Assembly: GCA_015680905.1 (NCBI GenBank)
Contig: JADFTS010000022.1
Span: 186,001-250,000 of the forward strand
DNA: 64,000 nt
DNA from: Coptis chinensis
Lineage: Eukaryota; Streptophyta; Magnoliopsida; Ranunculales; Ranunculaceae
Direction of reading: 5' to 3'
Below are positions 23,991 through 35,446 of the stretch, piece by piece. Each line of letters begins with the position of its first letter. Position 1 is the stretch's first letter. Below the pieces are notes generated by a model that did no database searches, was not told the origin of the DNA, and worked only from the letters and a program-made list of their open reading frames with translations. A program made the translations under genes and the position numbers.

Positions 23991-25598
23991 ATGAGGATCA
24001 GAAAAAGATTTCCTCCACCTATTCTTACACCATCAGATCCTACCCCAGTCCAACCACTATCATTATCACATGAAGAAAAGTTGCACCAGCATGTTGAAGC
24101 TGAAAGCTTCATTCATCCACTTTGTGATCTACCTCAACATGACTCACTCACACAACCAAAACAAGCCCATTCAGATCCACAGCTCATCAGTGCAAGAGCA
24201 ACCAATGGTTGGATTTGCTCCAAAGATAATGAAGAGAAACAACTCAACAAGAAAAGCATGCACCACACCTCTTCTACCCATGATCAGGTCAGTTTTACAC
24301 ATATCTTTGAACTATTTCTTGAAAAATGGCCTAATTGCACCTACCAAGTGCACATTGTGTGATCGATTTCTTGTTCAAATTTGTGATGAGTGAACTATTT
24401 CATCCGTAGGACCCAAAGTCGCAACTTGGTCGCATCGGTGAAGAAGCATCATTAGGTAGCGCCATTTATCGGAGGTAAGGGTTGTATTTAGGATTCTATC
24501 TGGGATGTACTAGTCAGTACTCAGTAGTCTTACTACAATGCCATGGTGTATTGAATTTGTTAGTGATTCTGTGCCATCCCCATACCCCATACATGCATGT
24601 TGCACCATGTCTATGACATTAGTCTACTACTCTACTAGTTTCACATGACATGATAGAAGATTGGACAGAAGGGATTCTTGAGTTTGTGAACTAATTAGCT
24701 AGCTAACTTCCAAGATATGCGCCATTCTAGCATAGAGATGCTTGGATGAGCTGTTATATTTCAAGTGCGTGGTGGTCATTTTCATTATTTATTGCTATTG
24801 TTTATAATTATGTTAGGAATGGACCGAATAGGAATAGTTTTGGTGCAAAAGCATGTGTTGGACTCTCGGTTTCATCCTCTTCATCCGTCCAAGGTATGCA
24901 TGATTCACAGTGTGCAAGAGTTGCTACGTCAATTTTACAGTTTGGGTATGTTATAAACTTATATTAGTTAATTTCATTGACGGTTTATCTTTTTCGTCGA
25001 CATACCATATATGGTGGGCAGGTGGAATGTGGTGCAATGAGGATATAGTGTTTCCATTGAAGAAGAGAAGAGGGAGATGTTTAGATAGAATGGAGAAAGA
25101 AACGATGCATGCTAGAGTGAAATCAAAGACAAGGGAACATTGGAAAGAACATCATCAAGAAGAACGAGTTTATAGGCTGGACCTTAAAACTGCGATTGAT
25201 AAGATCTCAAAGAAGAAGAGAAAGAGAGTAGATGTTGATAGTAAAATGATGGAGGGTTCAAGGTGCAGTCGTGCTAATGGAAGAGGATGGAGGTGTTGTC
25301 AACAAACTCTTGTTGGTTACTCGCTATGTGAGCATCACTTGGGTAAGAGAAGACTCAGAAGCATTACTACAGTTCCTAGTACAAGTAAGAATATTGAGAA
25401 ACTACGCCATCGTCGTCATTATCTTTATTGACGACACCATATGTTGAAGAAGAAAAGGAGAATGACAAGCCATGGATGATAACAAAGAAAAAGAGGAAGA
25501 TTGGAATGGTGAAGGCGCGATCCATAAGAAGCTTACTTTGCGAAACTCGAACACCACATGCACCACAACAAATGCTAGAGACTACTACCAACTCGTGA
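23991..25598 (+). CDS. WRC-domain protein
   Basis: Exons 23991-24287, 24410-24474, 24817-24893 and 25022 onward join with matching phases (0, 2, 1). If the last exon is read to its first stop at 25431, the protein is 282 aa. It begins MRIRKR and contains a perfect WRC motif: C-x9-C-x10-C-x2-H in CSRANGRGWRCCQQTLVGYS, then LCEHH, preceded by basic stretches (KKRRGRC, KKKRKRVDVD). WRC motifs are plant-specific zinc-binding, DNA-binding or nuclear-targeting modules, best known from growth-regulating factors; this protein shows no QLQ domain. After the stop, another frame holds TKKKRKIGMVKARSIRSLL, which resembles the C-terminus I recall for WRC-only relatives. A 65 bp intron at 25385-25449 (donor gtaaga, acceptor ttgaag) would splice into that frame and move the stop to 25598; I prefer this model. 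The function is probably transcriptional; this is inference. Confidence 0.82.
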
Positions 25599-27828
25599 TG
25601 CTAAGTGATAGTGTAATGAATCAATATTGATGATTATTGTTTACACGTTTGCATTGGTGAATCAAATGATCCATGTTGGTTTCAAGTTCGAACTGTTTAA
25701 GAAATCTTGAAATGTGAGTTTGCTTTTTAGTTTAAGATTAATGTTTAGATATAAAAAAATTATAATTTGATGAAAGCTTTGGGTTCGGGTTGATGGATAT
25801 GCTTGTAATCAAAACCAGTTGCCATTCATCTTTAATTTTTGTGGAATGCGCTACCTTGTCCACTTTTTTGGGACAGGTGAAAATGGCCTTTTTTTTGGTC
25901 TTTTAGTGGGCATCCACGTGACATGCAGGCATTCTTCAATTTGAAATTTTGGATGAAGCAAGGAGCAGTCTAATAATAAAGAGTTACAATGCAAATTAAC
26001 CCTAACTTATAGTGCTACCCAGCATCCATTTTCATCAAATGGTTGCAAACTTTCAATGCACATGTTCCTGTCTATCTATATAAACTACATATAGTTCTTG
26101 CACTAGACATTATTTGAGCATTCTATCTAAATTAGTAAGTCCATTTTCTTTGTATCATAATTTAGTCTTCACGGAATAAAATTAATGCAATTCATAGTTT
26201 TACGAGGAAATGTGAAGCTAAGAATGGTAGTCAAAATGGGTGGAAAACACGGTGTAAGATTTTTATGGATGGTTACAACTTACAAACCAACAATATTATT
26301 GCAGATAACTTGCGATTGATAAACTGATACGATGATGAAATCATGATACCAATAAGAAAATGTGTATACATACCTTCGTTTTAATGCATATGGTCAGTTG
26401 TCTTAAATTGGATTCCCTTTCCTGGATTTACTAAAACATGTGCCAGAGTTCTTTGCATCAAACGCTAAAGCTGGAAGTACTTATGATGCTAGACCATGGG
26501 GATAGGCCCTGGCTGTCGCCGCCGCCATTCACTTTTCAGGTCCTCACTGACTCTTTTCAGTTTTATGTCAAATCACGCACTAAACAATGCAAGGGTAACA
26601 TTTCATATAGCATTTAGAATTTCCCTTCTTGCCAACCCTCACTTTTTCTCCTTAATGCACTAGTACTAACTACTAAGCAATGCAAAGAAACAGTGGCTTT
26701 GATAAACATTTCCCAAGTTGCAAGTAAGAAAGATGGCCAATTCTGTAGCTGATGCAGAAGCTTATCCAGTCCCTATAGGTGAAACTACACTATTAGAAAG
26801 ATGGCCATTTCTCTAACTTGTTAAATCCCATTTGTTCATATCAGAAATGAAAATTGAAATATGGAAGTCCAAATTACAATTTTGATTAAAGCAGTTGATT
26901 CTGATGCTAAACTTTAAGATAGTAATGGAGATCATAAACACCATTCTGCCATGACAGCATATTGTATTCAGATAGTGACACAGATGAGTCTTCGACCCAT
27001 TTGCTTCGAACTGTGTGATTAATAGATCCAAAAGCAGCGCAGGCAACTTCGACATATAAGTTTATAACATGTTCAAAAAAGAATGAGTTCATGTGCTACA
27101 GGTACCAGTCAACTAACACTAAGGATGTTGCGAAAATCAAATGAGGAATATGTGGGTCTGTTGGTGAGGAGAACTGCAACAGGGTGGGTGACCAGCAAGT
27201 GTTGCATCTGTTTTCGTTCGATGGTAATAGAACTATAGAAGACGAAAAGAAACAAGATCAGAGCACATGGGCATGACAATACTTGGACTGACAAAACTGC
27301 TAAGTTCCAAAAGTAGGAAATGTTTTTATGTGAATGTGATTACATTACATGTAATAATCCCAACCAACTGCTTCGCCTTTGTCACTACAACAAGAAAACA
27401 GCCATTTTGGGAGGGCGTTAGGCCTTCCAATGGCGAGCAATATCACCTCCAGCTAAAAACTGAACATAACTCCTCTTTTATCTTTGTAATGTTGAAATTA
27501 TAATAATCAGTTTATATAGGAAGAGTCTCACTTCGACAGTGGGAAGATCCGTCAGATTGAAGTCAGAATTCCCCAATCATACATAACAAAATTGTTGGGA
27601 AAATATGAATTTTATTCTCAGTATATAACATTCTTTTGTAACCCAAATGGCCAAATGAACCAAAAGAAAAGAGAAATTTGAAAAAGACATTCATGGTACA
27701 TGAATTTTATGCTTTGAAAATCAGGAAAAACTCTGGGTACTATTCTGCTTCTTAAAGCTGTTAAAATACGAAACTACCACAACAGGGCAGATGAATACAA
27801 TACAACAGATGAAAATATTCAACTGCAA
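25599..27828. other. Intergenic DNA
   Basis: No gene, RNA or clear repeat is recognised in these 2.2 kb. The short frames on both strands lack domain character and splice partners. The right part should hold the 3' UTR of the minus-strand formate-tetrahydrofolate ligase gene. Confidence 0.45.
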
Positions 27829-30800
27829 TCAAGACAGACCAAGAACCTTCCCAGTAGTAGCGTCCACATCAATGTCAAAGAAGCAGGGCCGAGTTGGAAG
27901 CCCCGGCATTGTACTCATGGTCCCCACTAGAGGATAAATGAATCCGGCACCAACGCTTGCCCTGACATCCCTAATTGGTAACACAAATCCAGTTGGCGCT
28001 CCTTTCTGAGAAGGAGTGTGGGAGAATGAATACTGCGTTTTCGCCATGCAGATTGGTAGAGAAGAAAATCCTTGCTTGCTGTACATCTCAATCTGTTTCT
28101 CAGCCTAGATAACCAAGAAAGAAAGAGCATGTGAAAAAGAATGACCAACAGGATAATGTAGAAAGAAAGACTGCTACAAAATAAAGGGAGAACATGAATA
28201 AAAAAAGGTGTGCCAGAGAGGGGGATTGAAAACATTGCTACACAAAATGAAGGTTTTACCTGTTCTGAGTATTCGACACCACTGGCACCATAGGACCCTG
28301 CTATCGCCTCTATTTTCTCTTTGATGCTTATGTCCAAAGGATACAAAAACCTGAATGCCAGTGTAACATTCTCACATGCTTTTTGAACAGCAATGCCAAG
28401 ATCAACCTGAGAATTTGAGGTTCAGATGGGCAAGTCAGCCATTGAATCCTTCCTAGCACGCCTTATCATATATAAGTGTATCAGCTTAAATATTCGTCAA
28501 TTCATTCTACTTGGTTCTTTATTAGAGTGTGCAGGTCCGATAACGTAAATGTTTAGAAATCATCTATATCCAATCAACAGATATGAATAGAATTTGGTCT
28601 CGATGTCAGATGTTTGCCAATTTAGATGAAAGTGCACATATTGCATACTTAAGTCAGATCCCGTGGCATTGCACTTTCAATAGAATGCTACTATTCTAGT
28701 GTCTCCTTATCCTAATTTAGTTTTCCTGTGATTTACTCATGTTCCCCTATAAGTTGTTGAAGCGCATGTTTAATGAGGAGGATATTACTAACCGCTCCCT
28801 TTCCACCATGAGCATGATGAGTACAAACAATAGCATCAAATGCACCAGCAGCCAGTGCTGCAGTTCTCACTGCATTCATCTCTGCTTCAGTATCGGTTGA
28901 GAACACGTTCACAGCAACCACAACATTCACCCCATATGCTCTTGTGTTTGAAATGTGCTTTGCCAAATTCACACATCCAGCCTCGACAAGAGCTACATTT
29001 TCACTTGTGTAGGCATGATCAAGCGGCTTCCCAGCGACCACTTCAGGCCCTCCACCATGCATCTTCAAAGCCCTTATTGTTGCCACAATAACAGCACATT
29101 GAGGTGTTAAGCCACTATAGCGGCATTTTATGTTCATGAACTTCTCAGTGCCTATATCTGCACCAAAACCAGCCTCTGTAACTACAAATCCACCAGGACC
29201 CACTAGCTTCAATGCAATCTTATCAGCGACTATGGAAGAATTTCCATGAGCAATATTAGCAAAAGGCCCTGCGTGAACAAGAACAGGAGTTCCCTCGAGC
29301 GTCTGCATCAGAGTGGGATTGATGGCATCCTTCATTAGAACAGTTAAAGCACCTCCGACACCAAGATCATCTGCTGTAACCGGATCTCCAGCCTTGCTGT
29401 TTCCTATTACCATTTTCCCAAGCCTCTCTCTCATGTCAGACAGAGAAGTTGTGAGGGCTAATACTGCCATAATTTCACTAGAAACAGAGATGTCAAAGCC
29501 TGTTTCTCTTACCATTCCTTTTTCTTCAGGACCTTGCCCAATGCTGATCTTTCTCAAAAAGCGATCATTTACGTCCATCACTCTCCTCCATGTGATGGAC
29601 TCTGGATCAATATCAAGCCTGACAAATTTCTTGATTTCTTCAGGAGTAAACTCGTTAGGGTCGGTTTTTGTGATCCCAAGCTTTTCGAGGCGCTTAAACA
29701 TGACATTTGCAACACTTCTCTTCCCTTGTTTGTTGAGTGGACATAAACGGTTTAATAAACCCTTGTCTGACTGGGATGCTTCATGGAAAATCCGGGTATC
29801 AATAGCAGCAGCTAGGAGGTTGTTTGCAGCTGTTATTGCATGAATATCACCAGTTAGGTGGAGATTGAACTCATCCATTGGGATCACTTGACTGTAACCG
29901 CCACCTGCAGCACCCCCTTTGATTCCAAAAGTTGGTCCTTGAGATGGTTGACGAAGACAGGTTACAACCTAAAAGTACAAGTGGGGACACTAATAGTTGG
30001 CTCAGGATAAAGCAATAGGAATGAGTTTAAACAAACATCAGAGAGCAATCAACTATCAGTGGATGCTGTTGTCACATATCATCTTATGTATTCCTATATA
30101 TGTTATCAAATTATATCACTCCTAAAGATGCGACTTAAATGTACCATTCGATCAATCCTAATTCAAGAATGCAAGGCTATAAACTAAACCTTAGCCTTCG
30201 AAAGAAGTTTTAGCTCGGAATTAGCCAAAACGAAAATGTTGAAAATATTCTACGCTCCAACGTTTGGATTTGTGAAATAAATACTAGTACTATCAATCTC
30301 AACATGTTAAGTATATATTCCTTATAGCCTTACAGACATGGGCATAGGAATTTTGAGCTTCTTTGTCATAATGCATAAGGAATGAAAACGCCCAATCAAA
30401 TAAATACTTTTTAAATTCTGATTGCACAAACACACAACTCCAACTACTGTAGTAAGAATTTATCACAAATAAGAATGAACATTATTACAGAAACAAAAAA
30501 AAAAAAAAAAAAAAGTACCTTTTTATCAAGAAAAGCTCCCAAAGCTTGACAAAGACCAACAGTAGTAGTAGACTTCCCTTCTCCAAGTGGAGTTGGAGTA
30601 ATCCCACCAACAACCACATAATATCCATCTCCAGACTCTTTCAACTCATCAATCACAGATAACAACACCTGCACAAGCACCAAAAACTTCAAAAATGAAA
30701 AACCAGCCCATCAAATTTAAAAACAAAATGAGGTGTGTTCTTGATATAAAGTTAAATACCTTGGCCTTATATTTACCATATAGATCATAGTGTTGAGACT

Positions 30801-30921
30801 TGAGATTAAGTTCATTAGCAATTTCAGAGATGTGAAAAGGTGCAATTGAGTTGGCAATATCTATATCTGCTGGAACTGGAGATACAACTTCCAATTTTCT
30901 AAGTGTTTTTGACGAACTCAT
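27829..30921 (-). CDS. THFS: Formate-tetrahydrofolate ligase (10-formyl-THF synthetase)
   Basis: Five exons on the minus strand: 30760-30921, 30519-30668, 28793-29968, 28260-28406 and 27829-28104. All junctions are phase 0, giving 636 aa, the usual length of the plant monofunctional enzyme. It joins formate to tetrahydrofolate with ATP, making 10-formyl-THF for C1 metabolism. The phosphate-binding loop [11 protein letters not shown] is at residues 78-88. Other family marks are [43 protein letters not shown] and the C-terminal [20 protein letters not shown]. No targeting peptide is evident (start [15 protein letters not shown]), so it is probably cytosolic like Arabidopsis THFS. Introns 1 and 2 carry long A-rich or T-rich stretches. 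No defects are seen. Confidence 0.97.
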
Positions 30922-31004
30922 TAATGATTGGGTGTCTGTTTTTGGCTTGAAGAAGAAAATAGTGTAAAAATCGAGTTTTTAAGAAGGAGAGTGAACAAGG
31001 AGAA

Positions 31005-31014
31005 GGCTTATATC
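31005..31014 (-). promoter_or_regulatory. TATA-like motif upstream of the THFS gene
   Basis: On the minus strand this reads agatataagc, about 84-93 bp upstream of the start codon at 30921. The position suits a core promoter; the motif is not a perfect TATA box. Confidence 0.35.
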
Positions 31015-31792
31015 TAGCACAGAATATTGTGCCAATTATTAAAACCTGTGGTTGTCAGAAATATGGCACGCACATTTTAGAATTTTGGTCCCATTTTTTA
31101 GTGAAAAATTATATTTGCAATATTAGGTAAATGATAATATCATTCTCTCTAAATTTAGTGCGCACTTCATATCGGCCGTTGAATGACATGATCATACGGT
31201 TTGGTGTGATTTGTCAGTTATAGCCATGCAACAATCTCAATCTCGAAAAGAATTTCTCCATCCAACGGCTAATCTCTCCAAAATTTTAGAAAGAATGATC
31301 TCTAATTATCACGACTCATGTTAAAATGTTAATTGTATCTCTGTTTTGTGAAATAAATGCTTTCCTATCTAATTAAGCAATTTTTTCTCTTGAAATTAAT
31401 TTCTTTAGCTGTATAAATCAGTGAGACTATCGGACTGCACAAGTTTTAATGATTGAGAATTAAGTGCCCAGAAGGAAACTCTACTCATATCCAAGCACCA
31501 GTGCTGCAGTGCATCCAAAAAAAGGAGCAATCCCTCAATGTAGCAGTAAAGCCAGTAATATATGCTAGCTGTTGAAGGCTTTTGAAGCTGCTAATGTCGG
31601 CACCCAATTCTATGCCACACAAACCTGTATTTCCACAATCCACAATCAAATTAGTTTTTATTGAAAAAATAAAACAAAATCACAACCAAATGTTTTTTGT
31701 TTTTTTGCCAAATGTTGCATTGTTAATTGTTCAAAAAGTCATTTCTTTCCAAAACAACTTGGGTCCATTATTTTCTCCATTATAACTCTTGA

Positions 31793-32269
31793 GAGCATCT
31801 TTAGCTGAGACATTATCCTAGCATCAAACACTAAATTTTCAATAATTTGGTGTTTTTTCATCTTTAGGAGAAACACATGTTGATAAAAATACCAAAGTAA
31901 TTACCAAATCGGTCAAAATTTGGTGTTTGCTTTGGTGATGTATCAAATCTCTTTCGCGGTTTTTTGAGCACCGCATGGGCTTCGGCTAGAGTGTGGGTTT
32001 CAATCACGCGGTCTGAAAACCGTGCGAGAGATTTGAAAAGAGAATAAAGAAAAAAATTGATGTACAACACATCGCGCGGTTTCTGGAAAATCGCGTGGGC
32101 TTGGGCTTCAAAGCGCAAAAGATGCATAAAGTTATATATAATGGGCGGTTTATCCAAAACCGCTTCATTTGATGCCAACTATTTTATATCCCTCCTGAAA
32201 TTGGTTGGTGTTTTTTAGGTTTGGTTCAAATATTTAGTGTTTTTTTTTTCTCTCCCAATAAAGATGGCG
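31793..32269. mobile_element. MITE-like element with four GC-rich hairpins
   Basis: The left end (gagcatctttagctgag, later aaacactaaat) and the reverse complement of the right end (gccatctttattgggag, later aaacactaaat) form an imperfect terminal inverted repeat of about 45-50 bp. The start resembles the common plant MITE terminus gagcatct. Inside are four short stem-loops built on gcggt/accgc: near 31956-31974, 32006-32025, 32073-32093 and 32143-32161. No ORF of note and no clear target-site duplication were found. Confidence 0.5.
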
Positions 32270-33223
32270 TAATTTCTATCATGCCTCGAGAGTTTTTTTT
32301 TTTTTTTAATTTCTATCATCAATTCACTAGAAATCTCATACCAGATCACGCCACATGCGAGATCTTTTTAAACTACAGATGAGTGTCCATCATTAGATGA
32401 GCAACATGCGAAGAAGAAAAATTCACAATGCTAACTCAAATTACAGTGGAGAAATTACAAACGAAATTAAAGTTTTCTTCTTCATTTCTCATTTTTTTTG
32501 TAAAGATTCTTGATGCAGTCTTCTTCCATATATGTTTTAGATAATCTGCTTTTAGTATCATAATTCCTCATAAGAAATCTTGAGAGTGGTGTAATTTTCT
32601 TCCCCCTTGTTTGATATGAACTAGATATATACCAACCGTGCGTATGTAGAGGAAGACATGTTCATGGTCATGAGCCTAAATCTCTAGTTACCAATGGTGC
32701 GAAGTTTGTCCATCAATAGGCATTTGATAACAAATACTAGCTACGAGTTGCTTCTAGTCACTAACTCAAGTTTAATTTATAAAAGCTAAGCTTATATATT
32801 GGCTCAAATGACAGTTCAGTATTGAAGATCGATTTGATGGTTCATAAACCTATGTGGTGGCAGCTGTGGTGCATGGGTACGGGACAGAGTGTCTGGTTTG
32901 GACATGGATACGACGATTTGGACACGGTGAGATCTGAGAATTGGAGTCTGTTTTGCTTGTGTGATACAGAGAAAATTAGGGCGTACCCATGCAACAGAGG
33001 GTGGCAGAGACTCCATCATACCTTGGAGGAAAAGGAAATATGTGCTAATCAATTGGTTGTATAGATACAAAAGATATCCAATCAATATGATTTACGCATA
33101 AAAAAGAATTATTACAAATGATTTAAGCATCAATTCAAGGCCTAAATAATCCACTAAATAAAAGAATAATCTTAATTTACAGATACCAATACAACACAAA
33201 CAAATAAAGAGTACGTATGATTA
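32270..33223. other. Intergenic DNA
   Basis: Nothing recognisable. The ORF-like stretch at 32822-33064 (plus) and its antisense partner lack family character. The right end should contain the 3' UTR of the small minus-strand gene ending at 33224. Confidence 0.4.
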
Positions 33224-33502
33224 TCATTCTCGGCGGCCCACTAATTTTTCATCTGTCGAAAACTCTTGTGATCCCCTTGATGAAGGTGAAGGTTCACCAC
33301 CAAGTGGTAAATCTGCGATTGCAGCTATAATTCGTCGAATACTAGCAGACCTTGCAGTTTTGAAGCTAACTGATCTCATCTTGTTACCGAAAACGTTCGA
33401 AGAACTAGAAAGTATGAAGTATACAAGCGCTTGAACAAGCAAGAACATCCCCACCTTCACTAACATGTCACCTAAATCACTTGCAAACACCATTTCTATC
33501 AA
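33224..33502 (-). CDS. Small plant protein with one N-terminal membrane segment, function unknown
   Basis: A single-exon ORF of 92 aa. Residues about 13-33 (MLVKVGMFLLVQALVYFIL) form one hydrophobic segment. A basic, Ser/Arg-rich part follows (RSVSFKTARSASIRRIIAAI), then an acidic to proline/serine-rich tail (LPLGGEPSPSS). This layout is one I recall from a widespread family of uncharacterised seed-plant proteins of about 80-110 aa with a conserved FKTARSASIRR-like core. A TATA box about 190 bp upstream supports a real gene. The start could be residue 1 or the Met at residue 4. No function can be assigned; the RxxSF and SIRR segments look like possible phosphorylation sites, which is only inference. 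Confidence 0.75.
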   Translation of the reverse strand: MIEMVFASDLGDMLVKVGMFLLVQALVYFILSSSSNVFGNKMRSVSFKTARSASIRRIIAAIADLPLGGEPSPSSRGSQEFSTDEKLVGRRE

Positions 33503-33688
33503 TACAAACTTAAACTGCTCGTCGATGAGAAATCACTGGTGGTTTTGAGCTGAAGATATACAAGTACAATGACAACAAGAGCAACAACCTTATCTCAAAT
33601 GTGTAGGATTGAGTATAGTGGCAAAGAGGAAGTTGCTTGTAATTTTAATCTGATTGAATAATGGATGCATTCAACTTACGGAAGGCTT

Positions 33689-33699
33689 CTTATATATAG
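33689..33699 (-). promoter_or_regulatory. TATA box of the small membrane-protein gene
   Basis: On the minus strand this reads ctatatataag, a near-perfect plant TATA box, 187 bp upstream of the start codon at 33502. It implies a 5' UTR of about 150 bp. Confidence 0.6.
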
Positions 33700-34351
33700 T
33701 GTAGTTTCAATCAGTGGAGTATTTGGAGCCGCCTAGTTGACTTAGACCACAAGATTGAATTAAGGCAGTTATGCTATTATTGATTATTTGATTAGTTGTG
33801 GAAGTTACTTGGGAAAGCCTCTTTTGCATCCCTATATTCTAACGCAAGAAGTCACATTAATGGGCTGAGTCATGGTCACATTTTCAATCAGTATATAGTT
33901 AGTTGTTATCTTTTGCTTCCTACCTTGAGTTGTGCATGTCAAATATCAATGCAGTCTACCACTCCTAAAGCATGCATCTTCTTTGCTCTATTATTATAAT
34001 ATCGAAATTTGAATTGTGTTCATTCATGAAGTCAGCAGCTATACAACTCTGGTCAATTGAAGAATTATCTGAGAAGCTGAATATAGAAAAATGGTCGATC
34101 CAGTAGATGCTGATGGTGAAAAAGACATAAAAATTCCAAAAAAAAATATATATAGATATGAATTGAATATATATATTAGTTTGCCAACAAAAGAATTTTG
34201 CAAGATTGATTGATTTTCCTTAATACTGTAATGCTTAAATTTCGCAACATGTATTGTTTTCTAAGAAAACAAATATTCATAGTCCATTTTTTCCAACTAT
34301 GATCTAAACTGTAGTTGGATTACACGTCACACGTAGTTGGAACATCATATA
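33700..34351. other. Intergenic DNA
   Basis: AT-rich DNA upstream of the small membrane-protein gene. No gene, RNA or clear repeat is recognised apart from a short atat run near 34146-34176. Confidence 0.4.
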
Positions 34352-35083
34352 TTCTAGAAGGGGCGATATTGGCCCTCCATTTTATGGGATTGGCACCCTT
34401 TGGCAAATAGTAAAATAATTAATGGTTATTCCTTATATGTCATTTTATACTACATGCCCGATAGTTCTACAACATCGGGTTGCCGCGAGATTCCATATCC
34501 ACAATATGTAGTTAATGCAATATCGCACAATCCACAGCATCGGATTGTCACGAGATTCCATATCCCACGCGCGGAGTTGATGTGGAGCATTTTTTTTGTT
34601 TTTTTTTACTTCAAATTTTGCGTATGGAACACACAGTCATATGGATATCTCATTTTCTTCTTTAAAACTTATTTATACACTTCAAGAACAACACCAAAAC
34701 CATGACAAAAAAATTATATAATCGAGACATAATTTTGTAATCTCGCGGCAAATATATTTCATATGCTATAAGAAAATTTTGTGATCAAATTAATAAAAAA
34801 AAGTTTTGATAATTAACATAAGCAAATACTCTATTTTAGTGAACATAATCATCTCGCGGCAGCTAACTTTTTCTATAGTGGTTATTAAAAAAAAAAAAAA
34901 AAAAATGACCCACTGTGCAATCTCGCAGCAGCTTCTTATCGTGAGCGTTTTTTTATGTGATTAATGGAGGGTGCCAATACCTTTGAATTTGTCAAAAGGG
35001 ATGCCAATTCCAAAAAGCAGGGTGTGCGAATTTGTCAAAAGGGATGACAATTCCAAAAGGCGGGGTGTGCGACCCTTCTAGAA
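34352..35083. mobile_element. Foldback-type non-autonomous element, 732 bp
   Basis: Both ends carry ttctagaaggg in inverted orientation (34352 onward; right end cccttctagaa at 35073-35083). Further inward, matching inverted segments continue: attgg(ca)ccctccatt and ggattggcaccctttggcaaa on the left against their complements on the right. The right arm has a 40 bp direct repeat (gtcaaaagggatg.caattcc, two copies at about 34995-35068). A tgccgcgagatt-like motif occurs twice in one orientation (near 34481 and 34547) and about three times inverted (near 34740, 34852, 34919). No ORF of note. The superfamily is unclear. Confidence 0.5.
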
Positions 35084-35446
35084 ATAGGTCATGAAAAAAT
35101 TGACCATAGTGGGTCATGAGGTTCGCTTTTGTTTTACTTGCATAACATGTCCATGATTCATGGATGTTATATCTTGCACGGCATCTATTAGTCGCAACTA
35201 ACAACTCTCACAATCACAACACTACATATTTCAATTCTCCAAGTGATGAATTGCGTGTAAACATCTAAGTCCAAGCCGAAAACGAAAAACGGTTTTAGTT
35301 TTAGCGTTCAAACCCAATCCAACTCACTCCAAATTTCTAAACTATATATAACTTGTTAGAGATAAAGAGAAGTGGAAAAGAGAAGGAGAAAGATAGAAAA
35401 GCAGAGAAGATGAAGACGCTAGGCAGTTAGGCCTATACCTTCATCT
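35084..35446. other. Intergenic DNA
   Basis: A short stretch between the foldback element and the LINE insertion. A purine-rich run (gagaag, gaaaag) lies at about 35360-35410. No gene is recognised. Confidence 0.35.

Noticed and set aside
32816-33085. Frames of 80-89 aa on both strands
   Set aside because: Mirror frames over the same bases, no family similarity recognised.
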